A DNA stretch of 44,796 nt from Deltaproteobacteria bacterium. GTDB taxonomy: Bacteria > Bdellovibrionota > FAC87 > UBA2466. Both the position numbers and the translations under genes were made by a program. The notes beneath the pieces were generated by a model. It searched no databases and had not been told where the DNA came from. It saw only the letters and a program-made list of their open reading frames with translations. This document shows positions 1 through 6,980 of this stretch, piece by piece. Every line of letters begins with the position of its first letter. Position 1 is the first letter of the stretch. The DNA lies in contig JACPWY010000006.1 of NCBI GenBank assembly GCA_016196825.1, forward strand, positions 1 to 44,796. Direction: 5' to 3'.

Positions 1-1
1 A

Positions 2-124
2 AAGGTCTATAGCCCCATGAAGTCGCACGAGGAGCGGCAAAGGTTGGAGGCCCTCTATAAGGTGATCATCGAGTACCCGCTTCGGGAAGAATGGGATAAA
101 AAACGACTTGACGGAGGTGATTAA
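2..124 (+). CDS. C-terminal end of an unidentified gene (cut by the window edge)
   Basis: An open frame enters from the left edge and runs 40 codons to a TAA at 122-124. The visible end is charged and helical-looking (it contains PMKSHEERQRLEALYKVI). No family can be recognised from so short a piece. The stop lies downstream of the -35 box proposed for the next gene, so the two genes are packed together. Frame and composition look coding, but the start is outside the window. Confidence 0.5.
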   Translation, partial: KVYSPMKSHEERQRLEALYKVIIEYPLREEWDKKRLDGGD

Positions 125-137
125 GGTTGGATATACA
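108..137 (+). promoter_or_regulatory. Putative sigma-70 promoter of the MarR-recombinase operon
   Basis: TTGACG (108-113) and TATACA (132-137) are separated by 18 bp. Initiation about 7 bp after the -10 box would fall on the A of ATG 144, so the transcript may be leaderless. A GGAGGTGATT stretch at 113-122 looks like a strong Shine-Dalgarno sequence but has no in-frame start at the right distance. Inferred from hexamers only. Confidence 0.4.
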
Positions 138-143
138 ACAAAT

Positions 144-578
144 ATGGCGAGAGCGGCGTACCGGACGTTTCTGGAACTAATGAGATGCGCAAAGTGGGTG
201 GATACGATCTACAACCGAGCGTTGAAGACCGAGGGGATGACAGTGACCCAGTACGAAACGCTGCTTAGTCTCGTTGAAGCTGGTCCTTTGAGGCAGGTGG
301 ACATTGTTGAATGTTTGGGATCGGACAAGGGAAGCGTACCGCGTATCTTGGAACGCTTGGAGCGAGAAGGGATGGCAAAGCGGGTTCGCAACAAAGATGA
401 CGCTCGGAGCATGGTGGTCGAGATTACCCCAGAGGGGAAAAGAAAAATGGTTCATGTCCTAGAAAAAATTAGGAAGGTTACACGGGACCTCACCCAAGAG
501 CTTTCGGAAAGCGATTTTGATGCCTTTGAAAGCGGCCTAAATAAAGTAGTGAAGGCCGCCAGGGAGATACGCCAATGA
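144..578 (+). CDS. MarR-family winged-helix transcriptional regulator
   Basis: A protein of 144 residues, the normal length of MarR regulators, which bind DNA as dimers and usually repress their own and neighbouring promoters. The N-terminal helix is followed by a winged helix-turn-helix: MTVTQYETLLSLVEAG (helix), QVDIVECLGSDKGSVPRIL (recognition region) and a wing with the family-typical DDARSMVVEITPEG. The frame also allows a TTG start at 108, adding 12 residues. I prefer ATG 144 because 108-113 looks like a -35 box. The stop overlaps the start of the serine recombinase (ATGA), so the two are probably translationally coupled and this protein may control recombinase expression. The ligand is unknown. 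Confidence 0.8.
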   Translation: MARAAYRTFLELMRCAKWVDTIYNRALKTEGMTVTQYETLLSLVEAGPLRQVDIVECLGSDKGSVPRILERLEREGMAKRVRNKDDARSMVVEITPEGKRKMVHVLEKIRKVTRDLTQELSESDFDAFESGLNKVVKAAREIRQ

Positions 579-2344
579 AAAAGATAGCCGCATATGTCAG
601 GGTGAGTACGAAAGAGGCTGCCAAGAGAAAAGAGGGATCTCTTAAAGCGCAGGTCCAACGAATCCAAATGCGCATCGAAGAAAGAAACCGTTTCAGTGAA
701 TCGAAATGGGGCACTCTGGTAGACATCTACAAGGATGAAGCTCTCTCTGGAAAAAATACCGACCGTCCGGAATATCAAAGAATGGTCGCCGACGTGTCGG
801 CGGGTCGGGTCGATACTGTGATGGTGACGGAATTATCGAGACTCTCCCGGTCGGTGCTCGATTTTCTGTCTTTCATGAACTTTCTTAAGGACAACAACGC
901 TGATTTTATCAGCCTTCAACAAGACCTCGACACATCGACTCCGATTGGAAAAATGATCATGACCATCATGATAGCACTCTACGAATTTGAGCGGGAGCAG
1001 ACGGTAGAGCGCATCAAAAACAACTACTGGGTACGATCCTTGCGCGGTCTCTTGAATGGGGGAAGTCCGTTTCTCGGTTATGACCGGGATCTCCAAAAGT
1101 CGGGGAATCTGGTGGTCAATGAGCCCGAAGCGGATACGGTTCGCTGGCTGTTCGACGCCTATTTTAAGTCAGGCTCCTTGAGCGAAACTTTGCGACTGGC
1201 CAATAGCAAGGGGCTCATCAACAAGGCTTGGACTACCAAGGAGGGAAAACAGCGAGGTGGAAGCCCGTTTTCTTTAACGTCCATTCACTACATCCTGACG
1301 AACCAATCTTATATTGCGAAAAAAGTGCTTAACCGCGAAAACAGGGATAAGGACACCGAAACGTTGAAGGAGCAGGAAAAATTCCTTGAGATTGATGCTG
1401 TTTGGAAGCCGGTTATCAACGAAGAACTTTTCTCCAAAGTTCAAGCCAAACTCGTAAGCAACAAGAAGGAAAACGGATGGAACGGTAAGAATTATGATTT
1501 TTATCTGAGCGGCATTCTTTTTTGCGATGAATGCGGGCGGCCACTCAACGGAAAAACGGGCCACGGAAGACTGGGGCTACATTATTATTACGGACACAGT
1601 CCCTCGAAAAAATCGCATTGCCGCATCCAGAACTATCCTGCTCTCAAGCTCGAAGCCCTAATCCGAAATGAAGTGACAGCTCTCATCGGCGAGAATGGGG
1701 ATCTTGAGCGATTCGTGGAGAGGTTCCATCAATTTGCCGCTGACGGGGTAAAAAATGTGGATTCTCTCTTGGGAGCGGTCAAAAGGCAGATAGAGGAAGC
1801 AGATAACAAAAAGCGGAATCTTGTTTCAGTGATTGCCTCTACTCCGGAGGCTTCCCAGATTAAGAGCCTGGTTACCGAGGTGAAGGCATTGGAGGACCAG
1901 ATCGCAGGTCTAGAGGAAAAAAGGGAAGACTTGAAAATAGAGCGGCTTCAAACAGCTCAAAATCAAGCGGACAAAAGCTTCATTATAGAGAGGATTCAGA
2001 AATTTAAGGGGCAAGGCTTCGACCGAGCCCCTATCTCGGGGAAAAAGGATGTTGTTAAGAGCCTCTTCAAATCGATCCACATCAACCCGGAAAACGTAAT
2101 TCGCCTTGATGTCTGGGCGACCCAGTACCACGAGCGCCATAGCGAAAGGGCAAAGGCAACTACGAGCGGAATGACTCAGGTGGCCAATGTTGAAGGCGCA
2201 GTTATCCCTTTTGCACAAATTGCACCGGCTCAAAGTGCAAGCCCGGAGAGTGCAGATGACGGTGCATTTAGTGCAAGTGGTTTTGGGGAGTTGATGGTCG
2301 CTGGTTCGTCTGTCGTACAGAAAAATCGGGGTGCCGGGATTTGA
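575..2344 (+). CDS. Large serine recombinase / site-specific integrase
   Basis: A 589-residue large serine recombinase that would integrate or excise a mobile element between short att sites. The N-terminal resolvase domain begins with YVRVSTKE, giving nucleophile Ser11, and contains the arginine-rich ELSRLSRSVLDFLSF and FEREQTVERIKNN segments. The Recombinase domain (about 155-290, GGSPFLGY...) is followed by a zinc-ribbon with CDEC and a later SHC near 315-350, then a long charged coiled coil near 390-470. An AGGGAGA Shine-Dalgarno sequence precedes ATG 575, which overlaps the MarR stop. The last codons (NRGAGI and stop) are read from the acceptor and T-arm of the tRNA-Pro gene on the other strand; the TGA is part of the T-loop. 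Base composition is AT-richer than the core genes, consistent with transfer. Confidence 0.9.
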   Translation: MKKIAAYVRVSTKEAAKRKEGSLKAQVQRIQMRIEERNRFSESKWGTLVDIYKDEALSGKNTDRPEYQRMVADVSAGRVDTVMVTELSRLSRSVLDFLSFMNFLKDNNADFISLQQDLDTSTPIGKMIMTIMIALYEFEREQTVERIKNNYWVRSLRGLLNGGSPFLGYDRDLQKSGNLVVNEPEADTVRWLFDAYFKSGSLSETLRLANSKGLINKAWTTKEGKQRGGSPFSLTSIHYILTNQSYIAKKVLNRENRDKDTETLKEQEKFLEIDAVWKPVINEELFSKVQAKLVSNKKENGWNGKNYDFYLSGILFCDECGRPLNGKTGHGRLGLHYYYGHSPSKKSHCRIQNYPALKLEALIRNEVTALIGENGDLERFVERFHQFAADGVKNVDSLLGAVKRQIEEADNKKRNLVSVIASTPEASQIKSLVTEVKALEDQIAGLEEKREDLKIERLQTAQNQADKSFIIERIQKFKGQGFDRAPISGKKDVVKSLFKSIHINPENVIRLDVWATQYHERHSERAKATTSGMTQVANVEGAVIPFAQIAPAQSASPESADDGAFSASGFGELMVAGSSVVQKNRGAGI

Positions 2345-2399
2345 ACCCGGGACCTCTTGCTCCCGAAGCAAGCGCGCTAGCCACCTGCGCTACACCCCG
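2326..2399 (-). tRNA. tRNA-Pro, anticodon CGG
   Basis: Read on the minus strand the 74 bases fold as a full cloverleaf: acceptor CGGGGTG pairs with CACCCCG, the anticodon stem CTTGC/GCAAG encloses loop TTCGGGA (anticodon CGG, proline), and the T-arm is CCGGG-TTCAAAT-CCCGG. The discriminator is A, CCA is not encoded, and a short T run follows. The 3' end overlaps the last 19 bases of the convergent serine recombinase gene, typical of an integration target. A second, truncated copy of the 5' half lies at 3582-3622. Confidence 0.93.
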
Positions 2400-2466
2400 T
2401 CATCGGAAAAGCTACAAGTTTTCCGATAGTTGCCGAACTGGCTTTTCCTTGTCAACGGGGGAATCG
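2359..2466. repeat. Direct repeat copy A: 5' half of tRNA-Pro plus its promoter
   Basis: Bases 2359-2400 are identical to 3582-3623, and 2401-2466 match 3655-3720 with about 8 mismatches in 66. Identity begins in the anticodon arm and ends just upstream of the tRNA promoter. The repeats are in the same orientation and bracket the PIN/AbrB operon. Recombination between them would remove about 1.22 kb and still leave a complete tRNA-Pro gene. Confidence 0.85.
2426..2455 (-). promoter_or_regulatory. Promoter of tRNA-Pro
   Basis: On the minus strand a consensus -35 TTGACA (2450-2455) is followed after 18 bp by AACTAT (2426-2431), placing the start about 20 bases upstream of the tRNA. The leader DNA holds a perfect 9-bp inverted repeat (ATCGGAAAA ... 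TTTTCCGAT, 2402-2427). The -35 box overlaps the stop of the small gene at 2452-2751. The same promoter is duplicated at 3680-3709. Confidence 0.55.
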
Positions 2467-2751
2467 CCCATCGGAGCGCGGTCCCCCTGGGATGGGCAAC
2501 CATTTGGGTTGAAATTCTGGGTCGACCCGTCTGAGTTCCTGTTCGGTGTAGGTTTCAAGGCCCGTAATATCTTTGAAGACCCCGTCGCCCAAGTGAATGG
2601 CGGAAACGAGGAGGTCGTGTCCCCAATTGCTGGGAAGGTAACCCGCATCTTTGAGAGGCGGGATACGATCTCGCTTGGCCACCCATCGCATTTCCTTAAT
2701 CACACTGGCTGGCGCCGAAAAGATGATGGTGGTGTTCTTAGACTTTGCCAT
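2452..2751 (-). CDS. Hypothetical protein downstream of the PIN toxin
   Basis: A 99-residue frame starts 7 bases after the PIN-toxin stop on the same strand, so it would be the third gene of that operon. The N-terminus (TTIIFSAPASVIKEMRWVAK) has the rhythm of a ribbon-helix-helix strand and helix but is not a clear match; the C-terminus is proline-, glycine- and arginine-rich. No good Shine-Dalgarno sequence precedes the ATG. Its stop codon lies in the -35 box of the tRNA-Pro promoter, inside direct repeat copy A, so the reading frame may have been completed by the recombination junction. I cannot assign a function; it may also be a chance frame. Confidence 0.45.
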   Translation of the reverse strand: MAKSKNTTIIFSAPASVIKEMRWVAKRDRIPPLKDAGYLPSNWGHDLLVSAIHLGDGVFKDITGLETYTEQELRRVDPEFQPKWLPIPGGPRSDGRFPR

Positions 2752-2758
2752 AGCTAAA

Positions 2759-3181
2759 CTAGTGTACGTTCCTTTCCTGCGTCTTAAACTCGGCTAGAAA
2801 ATGCGTCGCGTCCACAATCGGCACTCCCAACACTGTCTTCAATACGAGCAGGTCTTTATCGCCCGTTACGATAGAGCGAGATTTTCCAGCGATGGCGCAA
2901 TCGATGAACATATCGCCTTTGGGATCCCGGCAGAGTCGAAATGATTTTTTGACCGCTATCAAGGTTACCTTTGCGGGCAGGACCAAAGCCCAGGCCTTGT
3001 AAATAGAGGCGCGGTCGAGTCTTTCCGCTATGCGGTGAATCGTTCTTAGGTATTCATCCAAAATTGAGTCTGTAACAAGGAGATCAATTTTTCGCTTCTC
3101 CCAAAGTGTAAGAACTTTTAACGGCCGCCCACCCCAGAAGATTCCGGACACCAGGACGTTCGTATCAAGAACGACTTTCAC
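2759..3181 (-). CDS. PIN-domain ribonuclease toxin (VapC-like, COG1569 type)
   Basis: A 140-residue PIN-domain protein, the expected length for a type II toxin that cleaves RNA. It opens with MKVVLDTNVLVSGIFWGG, where the Asp after VVL is the first catalytic acid, and continues with SILDEYLRTI (conserved Glu), DPKGDMFIDCAI (D...D acids) and SIVTGDKDLL (final Asp). These acids normally hold Mg2+ or Mn2+. Its start overlaps the end of the AbrB-type antitoxin gene by 17 bases, the usual coupling for such pairs. It sits between direct repeats derived from tRNA-Pro. The RNA target cannot be read from sequence. Confidence 0.85.
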   Translation of the reverse strand: MKVVLDTNVLVSGIFWGGRPLKVLTLWEKRKIDLLVTDSILDEYLRTIHRIAERLDRASIYKAWALVLPAKVTLIAVKKSFRLCRDPKGDMFIDCAIAGKSRSIVTGDKDLLVLKTVLGVPIVDATHFLAEFKTQERNVH

Positions 3182-3434
3182 TACGGACCTTCTTGATAGC
3201 CTTTGATACCTCAGATCTCTTTAAGCCCGCTGCTTTTGCGGCCGTTCGACTCTCCTTAAGAAGCTTTTCAAACGCATCAGCTTCAGGAACTTCGACCGGC
3301 TTGAGTAATAGCGTGTTGCCATCGGTGTAGACAGCAAGCGGAGTTCCAGCAATCAACCCCAAACTCTTTCTGAACTCATTGGGAATTACCACCTGCCCTT
3401 TCGAAGACATGTTTGTCATGAGAACTTTTTTCAT
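3165..3434 (-). CDS. AbrB/SpoVT-type antitoxin
   Basis: An 89-residue protein with an N-terminal swapped-hairpin AbrB domain: MSSKGQVVIPNEFRKSLGL and then TPLAVYTDGNTLLLKP. The charged helical C-terminus would wrap and inhibit the PIN toxin. A strong Shine-Dalgarno sequence (GGAGG) lies 7 bases before the ATG. A perfect palindrome overlaps the promoter immediately upstream, consistent with autorepression by the antitoxin or the toxin-antitoxin complex. It is the first gene of the operon and overlaps the toxin gene. Confidence 0.85.
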   Translation of the reverse strand: MKKVLMTNMSSKGQVVIPNEFRKSLGLIAGTPLAVYTDGNTLLLKPVEVPEADAFEKLLKESRTAAKAAGLKRSEVSKAIKKVRSESRS

Positions 3435-3447
3435 GGCGAACCTCCAT

Positions 3448-3480
3448 AAGTAAGATAATCTTACTTTCTTACTTTAGCAA
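3448..3480 (-). promoter_or_regulatory. Promoter and palindromic operator of the toxin-antitoxin operon
   Basis: Bases 3448-3466 form the perfect palindrome AAGTAAGATAATCTTACTT. On the minus strand TTGCTA (3475-3480) and TATCTT (3452-3457) are 17 bp apart, so the -10 box lies inside the palindrome. A further GTAAGAAAGTAAG half-site repeat is adjacent. This is a convincing site for autoregulation by the AbrB-type antitoxin. The stretch from 3481 to 3581 shows nothing else. Confidence 0.65.
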
Positions 3481-3581
3481 TAGGTAAACCAAAACGCGGT
3501 TCTTGCTTTAAATTATTGAGATATTTCCTAATTGGTCTTTTTTACTAGGTTTTGATCTATCGACGATTAGCTTCAGCCTTG

Positions 3582-3622
3582 GCTCCCGAAGCAAGCGCGC
3601 TAGCCACCTGCGCTACACCCCG
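3582..3622 (-). pseudogene. Truncated 5' half of tRNA-Pro
   Basis: Identical to the 5' half of the intact tRNA-Pro, from the acceptor strand through the anticodon loop, then diverging so that the 3' half is missing. It keeps an intact-looking promoter on its upstream side (TTGACA at 3704-3709 and AACTAT at 3680-3685, minus strand). A 31-bp insertion at 3624-3654 separates tRNA and promoter relative to copy A. It cannot give a normal tRNA, but might be transcribed as a tRNA-half RNA. Confidence 0.75.
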
Positions 3623-3720
3623 TCTTCGCTGTCAGCTTCGCTGGGCAAGCCCGTCATCGGAAAAGCTACAAGTTTTTCGATAGTTGCCGAATGGGGCTTT
3701 CTTTGTCAAATGGGGAATCG
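3582..3720. repeat. Direct repeat copy B: 5' half of tRNA-Pro plus its promoter
   Basis: Partner of copy A, with an extra 31 bp (3624-3654) bordered by short CCCGTC repeats that copy A lacks. Left of 3582 the sequence is unrelated to the tRNA 3' half, so the repeat boundary falls in the anticodon arm. From 3721 to 3862 I see no gene. Confidence 0.85.
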
Positions 3721-3862
3721 GCGTTTCGTGGATCCGCCGTTTTCCTTTCGTGCACACCCGGCGATTGACACCTCTGGTGCCAAGTTACGTCACAGGACAC
3801 TCATCCCAGCCCAAGATCAGCGGCCCTTGGGTTGCACCTCTATTCCTAGGATTAGGTGCTGT

Positions 3863-4861
3863 ATGCAAGGTGTGTTCGTCGCATTTCTTCTCATTCTTTT
3901 CGGCGCTGCCCCTATCTTCGCCGATCCACATCTCGGGCCCAATCCGCGAGGCGCTCTATCGCACTCGGCTTATCAAAAGAACGTCCAGCCCAAGTATCAG
4001 TACGTCGACCAATTCCTCTCGGGGTGGGAAAGAACCTTCAGGGTCGGAGTTTTCTCAAAAACTCTTACCGTCCCCGCGGAATACATCGCGGTCATCCGTC
4101 CGATTATGGCCTACCGCGATCAGATGGCCCATTACGAAGAGCTGGGAATTCTCTCCACGAGTGATGGGCTGTTTTTGGATTTCCTCGATGAACAGTGCGC
4201 GTGGCTCCATGCCAATGTTGATCACCTCAATTCTGTCAGGGCCTCCAAGATCCAAGCGAAGGCGGAAGAGCTCAAGGGCCGAATCGGGGAAGTAACCTCT
4301 CGAATACTCCGCTACCTCTCAGCCAAAGAAAAGATGCTCAAGAGCTGGGAACATGACGGCCTCAACAGCAGCGAAACCAACTTGAAGAACGCCCTTATCA
4401 ACTTCGCCAAGGTGGTCGACATTAACGTGCAAGAAATGGATCTCACCAAAGACCACACCAACTACGGCAAACACACAGTTTCGCTCGCGCTACAGGCCCT
4501 CAAGCAAGAAAACCAGTTGCGAATCGCCTTCCCGTTCGAACGTTATGTGGCTCTGTCATCCATGGACGTGTCCCCATCGATGTCACCGGCCCTCAAGGGC
4601 ACCCACTTTTTGCGACAACACCTGGCCAAACTCGAGAACCCTTCTCGAGAAGCCGTGAACGCCGCAAAAGCGCTCGATACGCTCATGCGCTCCGTGCCCA
4701 AAGAGGCCAAGGGCGACGCAGCCGCCCAGCAAATCTGCCGGGGACTGCCCCAAATCACCCCTTCACTGGCAATCTACATTGAGAAATGTTCCGCCGAAGA
4801 CGAGGCTACTCGACGCGACCTAAATCGAACATTGACATCGCTGCGCGCGCTCGCCCGGTAA
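3863..4861 (+). CDS. Secreted/periplasmic alpha-helical protein of unknown function
   Basis: A 332-residue protein with a clear Sec signal peptide (MQGVFVAFLLILFGAAPIFA, cleavage near Ala20). The frame is open upstream to 3710, but those residues look non-coding and would bury the signal peptide, so I start at ATG 3863. The mature part is rich in charged helices (for example SKIQAKAEELKGRIGEVTSRIL). It has few cysteines and no motif I recognise. The methyltransferase gene follows 62 bases later on the same strand. Function unknown. Confidence 0.75.
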   Translation: MQGVFVAFLLILFGAAPIFADPHLGPNPRGALSHSAYQKNVQPKYQYVDQFLSGWERTFRVGVFSKTLTVPAEYIAVIRPIMAYRDQMAHYEELGILSTSDGLFLDFLDEQCAWLHANVDHLNSVRASKIQAKAEELKGRIGEVTSRILRYLSAKEKMLKSWEHDGLNSSETNLKNALINFAKVVDINVQEMDLTKDHTNYGKHTVSLALQALKQENQLRIAFPFERYVALSSMDVSPSMSPALKGTHFLRQHLAKLENPSREAVNAAKALDTLMRSVPKEAKGDAAAQQICRGLPQITPSLAIYIEKCSAEDEATRRDLNRTLTSLRALAR

Positions 4862-4923
4862 GCATTTTGGCACCACTCCTCTGGCACAGTGGTTGCAGCG
4901 ATTCCCAGGGGAGGCTCCTGAGA

Positions 4924-5655
4924 ATGAACTACCAATGGATCACAAATAACGCTTTCACGCAGAGATATCTGTCGGGGGAATGGCGTTCACCGGTCTTTTG
5001 CGACATGGTGGCTAAGAGCCTGGAGGGTCGGCACAAGCCCACGATTCTGGACATCGGCTGCGGCAATGGATTCGATGGCGATGAAAAATTGCAGGCCTCG
5101 CTCGCAGCGAAGGCCGCCGTGGTCCTCGGTGTGGAACCCGATCCCACGGTTGAGCTCGGATCCTTTTTTTCTAATGTCTACCGGTGCCCTCTGGAAGAGG
5201 CCCCCATCGCCCCCAATTCAGTGGATGTCGCCTATTGCAACATGGTCTTGGAGCATGTAGCGCAGCCCCAACTCTTTTTTAAGAAGCTCCGAGAAGTCCT
5301 CAAACCTGGCGGAATATTTTGGGGTTTCACAGTCGATTCCCGCCACCTCTTTTGCAAATTCTCCGCCTTGATGGAAAGGACGCGGATTAAGGACCTCTAC
5401 CTGACGCTCTTAAAGGGCGAACGCGGCGCCGATCGTTACCTCAATTATCCGACCTGTTACCGCGCCAACAGCCCCGAACAACTCGAACCCTTCGCCCGAG
5501 ACTTTCACTCGATAGAATTCATCCGATTTCACCGCTCCGACGTCCTCAACTATTACCTTCCCAAGGCCTTCATCCCTCTTTCCGAACTTTGGAACAAAAG
5601 CATCACCCCCACCCAAAAACCGGGCTACATGTTAGCCATCCATCTCACAAAGTAG
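4924..5655 (+). CDS. Class I SAM-dependent methyltransferase (type 11-like)
   Basis: A 243-residue Rossmann-fold methyltransferase. Motif I is TILDIGCGNG near residue 40, followed by the acidic strand VLGVEPDP, the SVDVAYCNMVLEHV motif and LREVLKPGG, all typical of Methyltransf_11. GGGGAGG precedes ATG 4924 at good distance; the longer frame from 4786 would overlap the upstream gene and has no such support. The substrate is not evident. It lies just before a surface-sugar gene block, so it may methylate a glycan or lipid precursor (inference). Confidence 0.85.
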   Translation: MNYQWITNNAFTQRYLSGEWRSPVFCDMVAKSLEGRHKPTILDIGCGNGFDGDEKLQASLAAKAAVVLGVEPDPTVELGSFFSNVYRCPLEEAPIAPNSVDVAYCNMVLEHVAQPQLFFKKLREVLKPGGIFWGFTVDSRHLFCKFSALMERTRIKDLYLTLLKGERGADRYLNYPTCYRANSPEQLEPFARDFHSIEFIRFHRSDVLNYYLPKAFIPLSELWNKSITPTQKPGYMLAIHLTK

Positions 5656-5719
5656 CGCCGAGCGTATACTAATGAGGTCATAAGTAACTCTGAATCGATG
5701 AAAGAAAGGGGAACAAATC

Positions 5720-5914
5720 ATGTGTTTTGCATGTACGGAATACATCAAGAATCGGCTTACGACTATCGAGCTCAAGGCTGCGCTGAGGGAGGTCGGAGTA
5801 AAGGATCCCACCCACCAGAAGCAGGTGGAGGACCTCATGAAAAAGCACGGTGATGATACCGATGAATTGAAGCGGCTGATGAAACCGATCGAGAAGGAAT
5901 TCAAGGATTATTAG
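5720..5914 (+). CDS. Small conserved-looking hypothetical protein
   Basis: A 64-residue acidic/basic helical protein (KAALREVGVKDPTHQKQVEDL; KRLMKPIEKEFKDY at the end). It begins MCFAC, so two cysteines form a CxxC at the extreme N-terminus. A strong Shine-Dalgarno sequence (AAAGGGGAA) lies before the ATG, and a TATACT -10-like box at 5665-5670 is upstream. Its stop overlaps by 3 bases that of the convergent acyltransferase gene. No family recognised. Confidence 0.7.
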   Translation: MCFACTEYIKNRLTTIELKAALREVGVKDPTHQKQVEDLMKKHGDDTDELKRLMKPIEKEFKDY

Positions 5915-6936
5915 GTGAAGGGTTGGCATTTCCCATCAATTAATTGGTAACATCGGCCGCACTTTTCGCAGGTAGCCTTGGGGGTTTCTGGCGTAAGACC
6001 GACCTTGGCTCGGCAGGTGCAAACCCACCCCAGAGATTTTGCCGGGTAGCCCATGACGAAGGCATGGTTGGGGACATCGCGCATGATGACACTGCCGATG
6101 CCGCTGAGCACATGATCTCCCACCACAATTTGGTTGAGAATAGCCGTGCGTGGAGCGAGCCACACTCCGTTTCCGACGCGCGCCATTCCGCCAATATCGA
6201 CGCAGGCCGTGATAGAGCAGTCCTTTCCGACCGAGGCGCTGTGGGCGATGTGGACCGAATCATCGATCATCGTGCCCTCACCAATCGACGTAAAGCCCCC
6301 GAAGAGATCGCTGTCGACAGATATGAGCGAGCCGAGCTCGACTCCCCTGCCAACGAAAACGCCTCCGGTGTGCACAACCTTTTTTCGGCGGCCTGCGATC
6401 GACTTGACCTCAAGGCCATCGCCGCCAATGACCGTCCCGGCCTTGAGCCAAACACCCTCTTCCAGCACCGAGTTGGGATAGATCGTGCAATGGGCGTCGA
6501 TGCGCACATTGTCTTCAATCACAACGCCACCCGAGATTGCGACGGTCGGGTGAATCATGCAGCCGACACCCATTCTGGGAGACAGTTTCGAGTATCGGCT
6601 CTGGTGAAACAACGTCTCCTGCAGAGCGAAAAAATCGGCCTCTGCGTTTCCGGGCGTCACAATATAGCTCTTTCCAGTGTCCACCGGTGAAGATGGCAAG
6701 GCGGCGCGCGAGACGATCGCGCAGTCCTTGCTGCCTCTTAAGAACTCCTCCCAATACCCAGGGCTTGTGACATAAGTGATGGCTCCCTCAGATCGCGGAT
6801 CTCCGAGGCGCGTCAGATACCGAACCTCCCGATCCGCGCCTTTGAGTTCGCCTCCGCTCAGCTTCGCTAGCTCCTTGAGAGTCACGCCGACAAGTGGAAA
6901 CCCGATCGACCAATCAATCAATACTTTTTGAGACAT
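5911..6936 (-). CDS. LpxD/WlbB-like sugar N-acyltransferase with left-handed beta helix and zinc-ribbon tail
   Basis: A 341-residue acyltransferase. Residues about 15-105 resemble the LpxD N-terminal domain (LKELAKLSGGELKG...). Residues 120-300 are hexapeptide repeats (IHPTVAISGGVVIEDNVRID and others) forming a left-handed beta helix. A histidine in DDSVHIAHS sits where LpxD-type enzymes keep their catalytic base. The tail GWVCTC ... CEKCGRCYQL holds five cysteines resembling a zinc ribbon, seen in acetyltransferases of nucleotide-amino-sugar pathways rather than in true LpxD. A role in N-acylating a UDP-amino sugar for surface polysaccharide fits the neighbours (aminotransferase, epimerase, GT2). 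An AGAAGG sequence touches the ATG, so the exact start is uncertain. Confidence 0.8.
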   Translation of the reverse strand: MSQKVLIDWSIGFPLVGVTLKELAKLSGGELKGADREVRYLTRLGDPRSEGAITYVTSPGYWEEFLRGSKDCAIVSRAALPSSPVDTGKSYIVTPGNAEADFFALQETLFHQSRYSKLSPRMGVGCMIHPTVAISGGVVIEDNVRIDAHCTIYPNSVLEEGVWLKAGTVIGGDGLEVKSIAGRRKKVVHTGGVFVGRGVELGSLISVDSDLFGGFTSIGEGTMIDDSVHIAHSASVGKDCSITACVDIGGMARVGNGVWLAPRTAILNQIVVGDHVLSGIGSVIMRDVPNHAFVMGYPAKSLGWVCTCRAKVGLTPETPKATCEKCGRCYQLIDGKCQPFT

Positions 6937-6980
6937 CCTTCTAGTTTAGCAGGCATAATAATGGTGAGCATCCGATCCCC

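Noticed and set aside
113..122. GGAGGTGATT as the Shine-Dalgarno sequence of the MarR gene
   Set aside because: It matches the anti-Shine-Dalgarno well, but no in-frame start codon lies 5-12 bases downstream; the nearest TTG (127) is out of frame.
2341..2757. Plus-strand frame running through the tRNA-Pro and opposite the small third gene
   Set aside because: It begins in tRNA sequence, has no ribosome site and is antisense to the operon; not coding.
5944..6690. 248-codon plus-strand frame opposite the LpxD-like gene
   Set aside because: Antisense shadow of the acyltransferase gene, with an Asp/Arg/His-rich product typical of such shadows.
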